64,000 bases of DNA from Alphaproteobacteria bacterium PA2 (lineage in GTDB: Bacteria > Pseudomonadota > Alphaproteobacteria > Caulobacterales > Caulobacteraceae), in the NCBI GenBank assembly GCA_002256425.1, contig NKIZ01000001.1:2205001-2269000 (forward strand). Direction: 5' to 3'. Below the pieces are notes generated by a model. The model was not told the DNA's origin. It worked only from the letters and a program-made list of their open reading frames with translations, and searched no databases. Shown in pieces: positions 8,855-18,009 of this stretch. The translations under genes and the position numbers were made by a program. How positions within the stretch are numbered: the first letter of the stretch is position 1; each line of letters opens with the position of its first letter.

Positions 8855-9338
8855 GATGTCGGTGCGTCAGCACCTCATCCTTCCAAGCATAAACCAAGCA
8901 AGATCTTGCCTTGAGAGGCGAGAAGGGCGCGGCCCATCAGCGTGCGCCCCGCCCTCCCCCAATAAAGGTAGGACCGAATCCGCAGATAGTTACCAAGCGC
9001 CATTTCATCCAAGGCCGAACTTCAAGCAGTCCAGTTGGTCCACTCTGAGCGCGCAGCAAGGCCGTTTTTCCAGAGAATTGGCCCGCGGGGGCGCCAGCGC
9101 CAATTCACCCCAGTTGCTCAGGGGTCGGTCAGAACTCGGTGCATCATTGCAAGCGACATACCTAATCTCGGGTATGCAGGATGAGCCTGCAATTCCTAGA
9201 CTCCAATTTCCCTGAGGCGCTCGGCGTTTTGCCTAGCTGCGCTGACGGCCTGAGCGAAATCGCCCAGCGATTTCCGATTTTGATCCGACTCGCGCCGACC
9301 GGCAGGCCAAAACGCCTCCCGGACCTGGGAGGCCAAAA
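8855..9338. other. Intergenic region upstream of the surface glycosidase gene
   Basis: No convincing gene. It contains a GGGCGC/GCGCCC hairpin at about 8927-8952 that could end hipA transcription, the LuxR-type palindrome at 9157-9176, and a GGGAGG ribosome-binding site just before the ATG at 9339. The reading frames that cross it are shadows of hipA. Confidence 0.6.
9157..9176. promoter_or_regulatory. Candidate LuxR-type operator (imperfect palindrome)
   Basis: CATACCTAA and TCGGGTATG flank TC, a one-mismatch version of the perfect palindrome found upstream of the luxR-type gene at 15567-16736. It lies 163 bp upstream of the surface glycosidase start, which suggests that gene is controlled by one of the LuxR proteins encoded nearby. 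Confidence 0.6.
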
Positions 9339-11492
9339 ATGACAACGCCCGCATTAGCCAACAACGGCATCATCGGTTGGTACGACGACAACTTCAGCGC
9401 CAATCTCTCCGACGCCTACCTGCACTCCCTCATCGATCATATGAAATCCGTCGGCTATGGCGGCATCGTCTTCGATTTCGCCGTCAACATCACAGACGAC
9501 GGCAGCATGCCTGTGGTGAATGCCAACACCCGGATGTACGCCCTGGCCCAATATGCCAAGTCTCTGGGCCTAAGCGTCTCGCTCCAACCCTTTTTTGCAC
9601 AGAATGGATCCCAGACTCCCTTGAGCGGCTGGATGCCGTCGAGCAATTTCAAGTTTGAAAATTTCTTTAGGGATGCGCCAGGCGTCTTCAACACCCTGGC
9701 GACTGCTGCGGCCAGCAATGGATTTGGCACGCTCTATCTCGGCTACGAGAATGACTTCCTGTTTTCAGACAAATATGTCTCGCAGTGGAGCGCAATCGTT
9801 TCAAATATCCGCGCCAAATTCACCGGTGACATTTCCTATACGGGATGGGCCGGGGCATGGATCGTAAGTCATTCAGACTTCAGCAAAATCGGCATCTGGA
9901 ATCTGGTCGACAAGATCAGCCTTCAATTCCAAATTCCGGTGTCGGCGACGCCAATATACGACATTGCGCAGATACAAGCGGCCTTTACATCAGCCCCGAC
10001 AGCCCAGATCCCCGCCATTGAGGCCCAGGTGGGCAATAGCGGCTTTGGGGCCTACGCCAGTAATATGGTGGCTACGATCACCGCCCTGTCGCAGAAATAT
10101 GGCAAGCCGATCACGGTCGACTCCGTGCGCTTCATAAACTCCGATACGGCCTTGAACGGGGGTTTTGACCCTACACGCGCGCAAACCCAGGCAAATCCCC
10201 TTCCCCTTGATCCAAAGCTCCAGACTTTGGCTTACGCCGCCGAACTTAGTCTTCTGGCCAACCAGTTGAAGGACATCGTCACCACTATCAATATCGGCGT
10301 CTATGAGCCCTGGATGTACAATATTTGGTCGAATCCATCGAGCCCATCCCAGGCCGCTGACTGGACCTTCTTCAATGCCTGGAAGTACTTTGCTTCACTT
10401 GCCGGGCCGCTGACAGGGCAAGGATTGATCACGACGGACGCCGGATCCCAGGCTGAAGAACTGGTGTCGGCCTTTCTGGCGAACCCAACGACCTTCAATC
10501 CCTATGCCGCCAAGATCGTTGGAGGCCCTGGCGATGACAGGCTCTATCATGTCGCACCCGGGGGAAACACCATAGACGGCGGCGGCGGGGTCAATACGGC
10601 CCTCTATGCCGGCGCCTATCAAACCTATCAGATATCGGGAAAAGCCGACGGAAGCTGGAAAGTCGCTGATCTCTCCACAACGGCTCCTGATCAGCCAGAC
10701 ACCCTGATAAACATACAGAAGCTTGAGTTTTCCGACAGGACCGTCCTGGTTTCGGACCTATCTGCGGCCCTGACGACCATTAAGGGCTGGTATAGCGCCA
10801 TTCTGCGGGAGGATGCAGTCAGTGGACCTCACAGCCTGTCCGCCTCTGGACTGATGCAGTCGATGGCCATTGGACAAATGACGAACTCAGGCGGACTCTC
10901 TAACGTCATCAAGACCGCCGCCAGTTCCTCGTCGGTGGCGACCCTGGCCTATCAGTTTTTTACCGGCTCTACCCCCGGCGCTGGGGGTATGGACTATCTG
11001 GTGTCGCCGACGGGCCCCAACCCCAACAATCTCAATGCGGCCTATTATCAGAGCTTCAGCCTCGAGAACCGCTACATCAATTTTGCGGTCAATCTTGGCA
11101 AGACTGGCGCGGGTCAGGCGTCCTTCCAGGCCGGTTATGGATCCTTGTCCCTGGCTGAGTCCCTGAGCAAGGCCTATGCGACAATCTTCGGATCCACGCC
11201 GTCGGCTGGCAAGGTTGATCTCCTGCTGAATGGCATGGTGCCCGACGGCCTTGGGGGAACAGAGACCAGGGCCCAGTACTTCGCCTTCTATGGCCAGGAT
11301 GGCGTGAACGGCATCGGAACCAAAGCCGCCATGGTGGGCTGGCTGCTGGGAGAAGCAGTCAAGGCCGATATCGGTGACTATGCCCTATCCAATGACGCCT
11401 TCCTCACCGCCATAGCCAATGGAACCACCACCTATGGCGTCGACCTCATCGGTCAGTTCGACAAGCCGTCATATCACTACATCAGCGGGTAG
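9339..11492 (+). CDS. Secreted TIM-barrel glycosidase-like protein with RTX segment and RsaA-type surface anchor
   Basis: A 717-residue protein in three parts. Residues 8-390 look like a GH113-like TIM-barrel (GIIGWYDDNF, YGGIVFDFAV, LYLGYENDF, TINIGVYEPWMYN), though family and catalytic residues are not certain. Residues about 395-480 hold a short RTX-type module (GGPGDDRLYHV, then GGGGVNTALYAG and LEFSDRTVLV). Residues about 490-715 closely resemble the N-terminal LPS-binding domain of Caulobacter RsaA (YQFFTG, DYLVSP, NNLNAAYYQSF, ENRYINFAVNL, KAYATIFG). There is no Sec signal peptide, so type I secretion is likely. The protein is probably displayed on O-antigen. The LuxR-type palindrome at 9157 suggests control by the regulators downstream. 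Confidence 0.82.
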   Translation: MTTPALANNGIIGWYDDNFSANLSDAYLHSLIDHMKSVGYGGIVFDFAVNITDDGSMPVVNANTRMYALAQYAKSLGLSVSLQPFFAQNGSQTPLSGWMPSSNFKFENFFRDAPGVFNTLATAAASNGFGTLYLGYENDFLFSDKYVSQWSAIVSNIRAKFTGDISYTGWAGAWIVSHSDFSKIGIWNLVDKISLQFQIPVSATPIYDIAQIQAAFTSAPTAQIPAIEAQVGNSGFGAYASNMVATITALSQKYGKPITVDSVRFINSDTALNGGFDPTRAQTQANPLPLDPKLQTLAYAAELSLLANQLKDIVTTINIGVYEPWMYNIWSNPSSPSQAADWTFFNAWKYFASLAGPLTGQGLITTDAGSQAEELVSAFLANPTTFNPYAAKIVGGPGDDRLYHVAPGGNTIDGGGGVNTALYAGAYQTYQISGKADGSWKVADLSTTAPDQPDTLINIQKLEFSDRTVLVSDLSAALTTIKGWYSAILREDAVSGPHSLSASGLMQSMAIGQMTNSGGLSNVIKTAASSSSVATLAYQFFTGSTPGAGGMDYLVSPTGPNPNNLNAAYYQSFSLENRYINFAVNLGKTGAGQASFQAGYGSLSLAESLSKAYATIFGSTPSAGKVDLLLNGMVPDGLGGTETRAQYFAFYGQDGVNGIGTKAAMVGWLLGEAVKADIGDYALSNDAFLTAIANGTTTYGVDLIGQFDKPSYHYISG

Positions 11493-11703
11493 GTGAGCGA
11501 CACTGACCTGCACCTAGCCGCAGGCGAAGGAAGCAAGCCAGGTTGGCCACTGCCCGACACACCACTAGCCGGAAGACACAAGGCCAGCGACTATATGGGT
11601 GCCGGAAGTCACCTCACTTCGCCTGATCGCGCATATTGCCCATTGGACCAAACTCGTCAGGAATCACAATGAGGCAGGAGGTGCTCCGCCCCTCACCACC
11701 CGG

Positions 11704-12768
11704 CTAATGGGATAGATCGCGTAGCAGCAGCATCAGTTCCCGCTGGGAGTTCGTACCCGTCTTGCTCAGAATTGACCTGATCTGAACCCTTACAGTCTCG
11801 ACGCTCTTTCCCTGGGAAGCCGAGATCTGGTTCGCCGAAAGTCCTTCATTTATCGCTTGAGCCACTTGGGATTCTGCAGGTGTAAGGTCGTAGAGCACCT
11901 TCAGCAGAGGCGCTGGCAAGGGCTTTCCCTTGTTTCCGCCAGCAAGGGTCAACAAGACCATGTCGGGAGAAAAGAGGTCCTGCGCCTCCCCTGAGATCGG
12001 CATCAAATGCAGAACCCTGGATCTCTCGTCTGTGTCGGAAGCAACAGGGATGCTGCATCCTGTCGCCTTCCGCGTCCTCATTTGCTCCAGGGATTTTTGC
12101 AGATGGGCGCTCGCTCGTGAGTCCTTCAGTTTTATGCCGGCGCTGTGATCGAAAACGCTAACACCGAGCAAGGGCTCAAAAAGAGCGTTGGCGGCGAAGA
12201 GCCTGCCCGAAATTCCAATAACGGCGGTAGGTATGCCAATGGCTTCGAGCGCCTGGGTAATGGCCTTCGCCCTCTGGAAGCTTAAGCGCGCCGAGATCGA
12301 TATGGCCCTGGCCAAATGGGCTCTAAGGGGGTCCAGATCCGGGATTGCCGCCTTGGCATGATTGAAAGATGGAAATCCGTCGATGGTGCAGATCAGATTG
12401 TCGTTTCCGATCCCATGGATGTGTGTCCCGACGCTGGCGTGAAGCCCCATGGGTATCAAGTATTCCTGGTAGAGGCGGTTTTGATTGATTTCCTCTATGG
12501 AAACCAGATCCAGCTCACTGACGAAGCCGCTGTGATTGAGCGCCAGCAGCCTCGGCGCCCGGATGTTGTATTGGGCCATTTCCGCCGCAGCCGTGGTCGC
12601 CAGCATGTGCGCCATCTTGTCGGATGCGACAAAGCTAGTGCGGTCACCATCCCATGCAAAAATCGAGGCGCCTCTCGCGTCAAACCTCGTCGAGATCTGA
12701 TCAAACACACTGATCCACTTGTCGCCGATCAGGGCCGCCTCATAGATGGATGCAATGAGCTCGTTCAA
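11704..12768 (-). CDS. LuxR-family transcriptional regulator (orphan) 1
   Basis: A 354-residue regulator with a C-terminal LuxR helix-turn-helix (LTPAESQVAQAINEGLSANQISASQGKSVETVRVQIRSILSKTG, about 294-338). The long N-terminal sensory region begins with a helix shared with the two other LuxR proteins here (IYEAAL...W..V.DQI). The start is TTG at 12768, 8 bp after the stop of the secreted hydrolase, so the two form one operon. No receiver domain and no recognisable autoinducer-binding signature are present. The three paralogues probably arose by duplication. Confidence 0.85.
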   Translation of the reverse strand: MNELIASIYEAALIGDKWISVFDQISTRFDARGASIFAWDGDRTSFVASDKMAHMLATTAAAEMAQYNIRAPRLLALNHSGFVSELDLVSIEEINQNRLYQEYLIPMGLHASVGTHIHGIGNDNLICTIDGFPSFNHAKAAIPDLDPLRAHLARAISISARLSFQRAKAITQALEAIGIPTAVIGISGRLFAANALFEPLLGVSVFDHSAGIKLKDSRASAHLQKSLEQMRTRKATGCSIPVASDTDERSRVLHLMPISGEAQDLFSPDMVLLTLAGGNKGKPLPAPLLKVLYDLTPAESQVAQAINEGLSANQISASQGKSVETVRVQIRSILSKTGTNSQRELMLLLRDLSH

Positions 12769-12776
12769 CCTCAGCC

Positions 12777-14150
12777 TTACCTGTGCTTGCAGACGTCATC
12801 CATGTCCAAGACCCCCTCCCGGCCGGAATACTCCCCAAGCACGACCGAGGAAATCAGATGGGCCACAAAGGGATCGGCGACATCATTATGGCAATGGATT
12901 CCTGTTGAGCTGTCGATCAGTAAAATCCTGCCACTGGGGGAAGCGCCAGGAGGCTCAAGCACTAGGCCGGCCGCGCTGTCAGCTTTGCTTCTGACAAAGA
13001 TGTCCGGATCAAGTAGAGCGGATTCAAAGCCCTTCTTTCCCCCGACATAGCCCGTCTCCCTCGCAAATATTTGCATGGGGGCGACACGGACGCCCTCATC
13101 GTGGGTCGAAACGGTATAGGCTAACCGAGTTCCGCAGCGTCGGACATCCCGGTAGGGATTTCTCTCAAATCCCCTACCCATTGCAAATCTGCCTGTGGAA
13201 AAAGCTGCCTGAAGGCCAATGACCGTGAGTCCGGACTCGCCATCGCACCCTAGCGGCTCGATCAATTCCTTGCCGGCGACGGCGCTGGTCAAAATCTTTG
13301 CTCCAAAGCTGTGTCCAACCAGGACGGTCTTGAGACCCAGTTCCCGGTGCAGTTGCGCGAGGGGGCGGTTTACAAGGATCGATCCCCAGATGAATCCCGC
13401 TTCATCGGCATCATGCGCCTTGTTGACAAAGCTGATGAACGGAACGACCCAGTTTGCGGGCCACGAAATGCCCACAAACATGGGTCGCACGGCGCCGCCC
13501 CTCACCTCCAAGTCATCGGAAATGTTCTTAGCCCACGCCTGGTAGGATTCCAGACTGGACTGTTCACTCTGGTTCCAACCGGTCGCCAGGACGAAGACAT
13601 GGGTTGGACAGCGGTTTCGGGCGCACTCTGACCGATATTGCTCCAGCAGTTCACGCTTCAGGCTAACTTCCAGAGCATCCCAAGAGGATTCCATGTGTTT
13701 GGCTGGCATACTTTTCACCCGCCCCGCAGCGCATGAGACGCCGTCATAGCTCGTGTAGACAAGCTTGCACCCCTGACCGCCTTCAAGTGTCAGAATGTGG
13801 GAGACATACATAGATTTGTCATTGAGCCGATTCCAAAAAACTTTGTATTGATCAGCGACCTTACTTTCTGTGTTGGGATCTTCTGGAAACCTTAGACAAT
13901 GCTTACCCAGATTGCATGCTGCAGAATTTTCAAGAACAGCTTGAACAGCGCCGACCTCCCTTTGACTGCCCTTCTCCAACCCGATAATGATCATGGGAAT
14001 TTTGACGTCGACTTTGGGTCGCTCTATCAACAGGGCGTGAAACTGATCTGAAGCCAGAACGTGACCGGGAGCCGCGAGCGCAAGCACCGTGCACGCCAGT
14101 GCGCTCCGGGCAATCCGAACGGTTGCTTGTCTTAACCAGGAAGGTTTCAT
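12777..14150 (-). CDS. Secreted alpha/beta hydrolase
   Basis: A 457-residue protein. The ATG at 14150 is chosen because it begins a signal peptide (basic start, then ALACTVLALAAPGHVLA) and follows GTGGAG at good spacing; an in-frame start at 14237 would put non-signal sequence first. The central fold shows the nucleophile elbow GHSFG (in TVLVGHSFGAKILTSA) and an upstream HVFVLATGWNQSE strand, resembling the DUF900-like branch. It probably acts in the periplasm or outside the cell as an esterase or lipase. It leads an operon with a LuxR regulator, and a regulator half-site lies upstream at 14404. Confidence 0.75.
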   Translation of the reverse strand: MKPSWLRQATVRIARSALACTVLALAAPGHVLASDQFHALLIERPKVDVKIPMIIIGLEKGSQREVGAVQAVLENSAACNLGKHCLRFPEDPNTESKVADQYKVFWNRLNDKSMYVSHILTLEGGQGCKLVYTSYDGVSCAAGRVKSMPAKHMESSWDALEVSLKRELLEQYRSECARNRCPTHVFVLATGWNQSEQSSLESYQAWAKNISDDLEVRGGAVRPMFVGISWPANWVVPFISFVNKAHDADEAGFIWGSILVNRPLAQLHRELGLKTVLVGHSFGAKILTSAVAGKELIEPLGCDGESGLTVIGLQAAFSTGRFAMGRGFERNPYRDVRRCGTRLAYTVSTHDEGVRVAPMQIFARETGYVGGKKGFESALLDPDIFVRSKADSAAGLVLEPPGASPSGRILLIDSSTGIHCHNDVADPFVAHLISSVVLGEYSGREGVLDMDDVCKHR

Positions 14151-14403
14151 GTCGACTCCACTTGGTAATGGCCGCTGAGATATTGAATGACTTCTGCCCC
14201 GCGGGCCTTGTTCCGCGCAAAACCGAGGAGTCACCATGGTGAGGCGTGCACCGGGCGACAGAGAGCCCTGCCCCCAACCAGTAAGGGTGCAGGAAGCCCC
14301 CTACGCGCCATCAGTTGGGCCCCCGGCCAGGGGCTCCGGCAAATAGTGCTGGCGCGATCGGAAGCGTGCATCGATACAGGGTTAGGACGTAGGCCCCACG
14401 ACC

Positions 14404-14413
14404 GCATACCCAA
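14404..14413. promoter_or_regulatory. LuxR-type operator half-site
   Basis: GCATACCCAA is an exact copy of one arm of the palindrome at 16808-16829; the second arm is degenerate here. It lies about 255 bp upstream of the hydrolase-luxR operon start (14150), near the 3' end of the preceding luxR. It is a single half-site, so it could be chance, but it matches all ten bases. Confidence 0.4.
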
Positions 14414-14419
14414 GTTTAG

Positions 14420-15562
14420 TTAGTTAGCGCCCAGCAGACCCTGAAGGCGGAACAGGTCAGATTGTCGGTTGGATTGTGTCTTTTCCAGAATGGCCTTTAC
14501 CTGGCTTCTGACAGTCAGAACCGTTGATCCGCGGCCTTCGGCCACCTGTTGGACGGAAAGCCCCCGGATAAGTCCGTCGGCGACTTCGGCTTCGGCGTCA
14601 GTCAACGCGAACAGGCTCGCCAGGCGCTTGAGTTGGGCGGCGCCATGGGTCGCCCCGGCGCCATCCAGGATATAGAGGGCTGTCCTTGGGGCATTGATGA
14701 CCGCCCCGAAAGGATTGTCGTTGCCCAGGGGAACACCCACCGCAATCAATGGGGGGCGCCCTGAGGGCCGCCGGATTACGATCTCCTGCGCCGCCCTGGT
14801 CTGCCAGAAGGTCCTTCTGGCCGTCAGCTGCGCCAGCATGTTGGCCACGGCCAGGTTGGCGGAATTGTCGGTTGACCTAAGCTCGCCCTGCTCGAAATTG
14901 AGGCCATCATTTTCATCGAAAAGGACGCGGGCACGGCGGTTGGCCAGAAGAAGCCCTCCCCCCTCGCCGAACAAGAGACAGGCGGTCGAGAAGTAGTCGA
15001 ACGCATCCTGGATGGCTGGATCGACCGCCTGGGCAGGAGCGATATTCAACACAAGGTCAATGCATCGCCGCAAATGTGGAAAGATCGCCTTACCAGTAGA
15101 CTTTTCCCGTGCAGAGAAATCCTCCGCCGCTGGGCCCCTTCCCACAATCAATCCAGCTGTGGAGGGCTGCGCGGCTTCAGGACTGCGCAGGAGCAACTGA
15201 AGCCCGAACTCGCTATTGGTCGGCACCATGTACTCCCGATAATATTCAGACTCATGAAGCTCATCTGGCGGGTAGACTTCACTGTTGATGAAGACCCCCG
15301 GGGCCACGCCAAGCCGAATTGCGCGCTCAGCGAAAGGCGCCTGGCGACCATAGATGTGGATACGGTCCAGAACCGGTGTCGGGTCCAGGTTATGCATAGC
15401 GAAAATAGCAGGTATGGCCCCATCCATCGGCGGGGAATGCAAGGCGCCCCTGTCCGCATCGACCGCCGCACAGAATGAAATCACGACATCGCGCCAACGA
15501 CCGGGATCGTGGACAGCCTGATAGATATCCGACAGGACCGGCTCCAGGATGGGGTCCGACAT
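14420..15562 (-). CDS. LuxR-family transcriptional regulator (orphan) 2
   Basis: A 380-residue protein with a C-terminal LuxR helix-turn-helix (FALTDAEAEVADGLIRGLSVQQVAEGRGSTVLTVRSQVKAILEKT, about 316-360). The N-terminal part (MSDPILEPVLSDIYQAVHDPGRWRDVV) aligns with the other two LuxR proteins. It starts 5 bp downstream of the stop of regulator 3, so the two are probably co-transcribed. The middle region (LLFGEGGGLLLANRRARVLF) resembles a PAS-like strand pattern, suggesting small-molecule or redox sensing; the signal is unknown. Confidence 0.85.
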   Translation of the reverse strand: MSDPILEPVLSDIYQAVHDPGRWRDVVISFCAAVDADRGALHSPPMDGAIPAIFAMHNLDPTPVLDRIHIYGRQAPFAERAIRLGVAPGVFINSEVYPPDELHESEYYREYMVPTNSEFGLQLLLRSPEAAQPSTAGLIVGRGPAAEDFSAREKSTGKAIFPHLRRCIDLVLNIAPAQAVDPAIQDAFDYFSTACLLFGEGGGLLLANRRARVLFDENDGLNFEQGELRSTDNSANLAVANMLAQLTARRTFWQTRAAQEIVIRRPSGRPPLIAVGVPLGNDNPFGAVINAPRTALYILDGAGATHGAAQLKRLASLFALTDAEAEVADGLIRGLSVQQVAEGRGSTVLTVRSQVKAILEKTQSNRQSDLFRLQGLLGAN

Positions 15563-15566
15563 ACTG

Positions 15567-16736
15567 CTATCCGTGCGGCGTTGTAACGAGGTGACGCATG
15601 GCCTGCAATTGACCGGCGCGCGTCATCTCAGCACGACCAAGTATGTCCCGGATTTGTGCGCGCACCGTATGAACAGACCGGGCTCTCGCCCTGGCGATCT
15701 CCACAGGCGGGCAGCCGAACAACAAATCCCAAGCAACCTCAGACAAAGCCTCGCTGAGACCGAAGAGATTTCGAAGGCGTCGTTCTCCGACTTTGGAAGA
15801 CGCCGGCTGGTGAACCGTCAGAAAGTATACGCCGGCGCGCACGACACTCAGGGAACCGACCAGCGGATTTGCATCGCCAAGGGGCTGAACAACCACCACA
15901 AAAGGCTGACCAAAGGACTCGCTGAGATCCAGCTCAGTCTGCGTGCGCTGACGGGCTGACGACGCCCCGCAAGCTGAACGTATTGCGGATTGAAGGTCGT
16001 GGTCTCGCAGAGGTTTGGCGACACGGATATGGCCATCGCGCAAGCAAACCGCCTTCCCGCGCCGAAGCAAGGCCTTCGCCGCGCGGTTTGCATAGATGAC
16101 GCCGCCGGCTCCATCCAGCAGCGCGCACCCCGTGGAAAATTGATCCAGCGCCTGCATATATTCTGGGGCGAGCGGCGCCCGTGTCGCAGACTTCAGACGC
16201 ATGGTCGCTGCGAAGCACAGATGGCTCTCAAGGCGCTGCAAGGCGTCAAGGTCATCTCGACAGAATTGCGGCTCTCCAGCTTGCCGACCGACGTAGATGA
16301 CGGGCATGAAACCCAATTCGGGGGGCGACAGCTCCAGGCTCCACAGGTCACTTAGACCCAGATCCGGAATCGGTCTGCATTTCCTGAAGGTCCGCGTCGA
16401 ACTTGAACAAGGCGTATCGGCTGCGGCGCCGATAGTCGGATGACGCAAGCCAGGTTTCCCTGGTTCGGCATGTGGATTGCCTCCCGAAACATGGGTCTGT
16501 CCATATGGTGTGGTGACATCGGGTATCGATGCCATCTCGATCCAGACCCTGGCGTGCAGGGCGTTTGACATGGCCTGGCACACCTCGTCCCACACACTTG
16601 GAACGAGGATTGCATCGTAAATCTGCTCAATCAGTCTTTCGGACCATGGCGCAAAGGTCAGCGCCGCAAATTCAGCTTCCACCGACGACGGTGACCTGAC
16701 GCATGGTTGCAACTTTTCCGCCCCACGACCTTGCAT
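15567..16736 (-). CDS. LuxR-family transcriptional regulator (orphan) 3
   Basis: A 389-residue protein ending in a LuxR helix-turn-helix (FGLSEALSEVAWDLLFGCPPVEIARARARSVHTVRAQIRDILGRAEM). The ATG at 16736 is preferred over an in-frame TTG at 16778. Its middle section (GCALLDGAGGVIYANRAAKALL) is PAS-like and matches regulator 2. It heads a two-gene operon and has the best copy of the palindrome 72 bp upstream (16808-16829), which points to autoregulation or cross-regulation among the three paralogues. Confidence 0.83.
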   Translation of the reverse strand: MQGRGAEKLQPCVRSPSSVEAEFAALTFAPWSERLIEQIYDAILVPSVWDEVCQAMSNALHARVWIEMASIPDVTTPYGQTHVSGGNPHAEPGKPGLRHPTIGAAADTPCSSSTRTFRKCRPIPDLGLSDLWSLELSPPELGFMPVIYVGRQAGEPQFCRDDLDALQRLESHLCFAATMRLKSATRAPLAPEYMQALDQFSTGCALLDGAGGVIYANRAAKALLRRGKAVCLRDGHIRVAKPLRDHDLQSAIRSACGASSARQRTQTELDLSESFGQPFVVVVQPLGDANPLVGSLSVVRAGVYFLTVHQPASSKVGERRLRNLFGLSEALSEVAWDLLFGCPPVEIARARARSVHTVRAQIRDILGRAEMTRAGQLQAMRHLVTTPHG

Positions 16737-16807
16737 AACCAAAGTATGCTTGCGCACGGTATCCGCGTGCAATCTCAATTTTCAAGAAGGGGAATTGGAA
16801 GCCAAAT

Positions 16808-16829
16808 GCATACCCAATCTTGGGTATGC
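16808..16829. promoter_or_regulatory. Perfect palindrome, candidate LuxR operator
   Basis: Ten-base arms GCATACCCAA and TTGGGTATGC with only TC between them make a perfect inverted repeat upstream of LuxR regulator 3. The dyad size resembles LuxR-type boxes. Related copies occur at 9157-9176 and, as a half-site, at 14404-14413. A shorter GCATA-N7-TATGC dyad overlaps the start region at about 16733-16749. Confidence 0.7.
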
Positions 16830-16873
16830 CCCAGACTTTGCAATGAGCACTGATGTGTCAATCAGGCCATGCT

Positions 16874-17590
16874 TCAGGCCTGCACGACCCGGAACACCGA
16901 CCCGGTACTATGATCCCGCACCAGGTCCACCGCCTGCCCGTCCCAGTGATAGTCGAGGTGTCGCCCCTGGATCGGGGCGGATGCCCCATCGGGATAGAAG
17001 AGCCCGACGCACTCGCCCCCTGTATGACGGATACTGGGATAGACCAGACCATCCGAGCCCCTTGCTCTCAGCTCGGTCCCCAACTGTTGGGCTGGGGCGT
17101 AGTCATCTGGCGACAGCACAGGGTCGGTTGGAAGTAGATCTCTCAGGTCACGGAGGTCGGCGTCTATGCCCATGACGATTTCCCGGAACTGCGAGGTCCA
17201 TCCGGCAGGCTCGGCAGTTCTGGCCATGAAAAGTGCGTGATGGTGGATGGTCTCGAACAGGGCCGTTTCGAAGGACCTTGCCACATAGAGGACGCCATAG
17301 CCGCCTGCTGAGAACCGGCTTGGGCGGTCAGGACTGACATGGGTGAAGGGCGCCATGAGGTAGGAAGCCCCCGGACCACCAACCCGTCGCTCTGGCGGGA
17401 TCAGGTCGAGATTGCCGATTGTGCTCATGATCCGCGGATTGGACTTCTGCTCGGCGGAGATCAGCAGGGGCCAGTCGGCTGGATCGGCAATATCTTCGAA
17501 GAGGTCGATCGGCGGAAAGGCGCTGCGGATGATCCGCACGGCGCCCTGCCAGTCGACCCGGACCGTCGCGATATCTCCGACTGCTGTCAC
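16874..17590 (-). CDS. RES-domain toxin (NAD+ phosphorylase type)
   Basis: A 238-residue RES-family protein. The conserved Arg (SRFSAGGYGVLYVA), Glu (ALFETIHHH) and Ser (GLVYPSIRHTGGECVGLF) that name the family are all visible. Characterised members such as MbcT degrade NAD+. The start is GTG at 17590, overlapping the antitoxin stop by 4 bp. The antitoxin-first order matches known RES/MbcA modules. It sits at the left edge of the transfer region and may help keep the element in the population. Confidence 0.88.
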   Translation of the reverse strand: MTAVGDIATVRVDWQGAVRIIRSAFPPIDLFEDIADPADWPLLISAEQKSNPRIMSTIGNLDLIPPERRVGGPGASYLMAPFTHVSPDRPSRFSAGGYGVLYVARSFETALFETIHHHALFMARTAEPAGWTSQFREIVMGIDADLRDLRDLLPTDPVLSPDDYAPAQQLGTELRARGSDGLVYPSIRHTGGECVGLFYPDGASAPIQGRHLDYHWDGQAVDLVRDHSTGSVFRVVQA

Positions 17591-18000
17591 CAGACCCCGC
17601 GCTCCGCATCGAGATAGCGCCTGACCCGCATGATGTCGGTGAGTTCTCCGCCCAGCATGATGTCCAGGGCGCTTGCCTGTCCGAAGGCGGCGTTGGCCGC
17701 GCCCATCCAGGCATAGGCGCGCTGGGGCTCCTGGAAGATCAGGCGCAGGGCCTTGTGTATGCCCATCAGGTTGGAGAGCCTGGCGCAGCCATCCCGGGAG
17801 AACCGGCCTGGCCCTTCCGCTTTCCAGCGACGATAGGACCTGACCGGCATGTCCAGAAGTATGGCGGCCTGCTCGTCAGTGACCTTCCAGTTGGCGAACA
17901 GGTTTATCGCCGCCCGGAACATGGCGGCGGCCTCTTCCTGGGTGATCGGTTCCGCCCGAAAGGCCTGGGGAGATGTATCAACAGGTTGCAGGGTCTGCAT
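17587..18000 (-). CDS. MbcA/ParS/Xre-type antitoxin
   Basis: A 137-residue antitoxin of the DUF2384 (MbcA/ParS/Xre) type: a helix-turn-helix (WKVTDEQAAILLDMPVRSYRRWKA) followed by the family's C-terminal toxin-binding part (RLSNLMGIHKALRLIFQEPQRAYAWMGAAN... DIMLGGELTDIMRVRRYLDAERG). The ATG at 18000 has GGAGG at good spacing; an upstream in-frame start at 18078 would place the operator inside the coding region. It should neutralise the RES toxin and repress from the palindrome directly upstream. Confidence 0.87.
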   Translation of the reverse strand: MQTLQPVDTSPQAFRAEPITQEEAAAMFRAAINLFANWKVTDEQAAILLDMPVRSYRRWKAEGPGRFSRDGCARLSNLMGIHKALRLIFQEPQRAYAWMGAANAAFGQASALDIMLGGELTDIMRVRRYLDAERGVW

Positions 18001-18009
18001 GTCTGGCCT

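Noticed and set aside
10490..10505. TTCAATCC matches elsewhere in the window (also about 4744 and 7827)
   Set aside because: They lie inside clear coding sequence and lack the hairpin part of the repeat.
16740..16870. A tRNA or long direct repeat as ICE attachment site at the left end or near 50.4 kb
   Set aside because: No tRNA-like sequence and no convincing direct repeat were found by eye; serine recombinases need only very short core identity.
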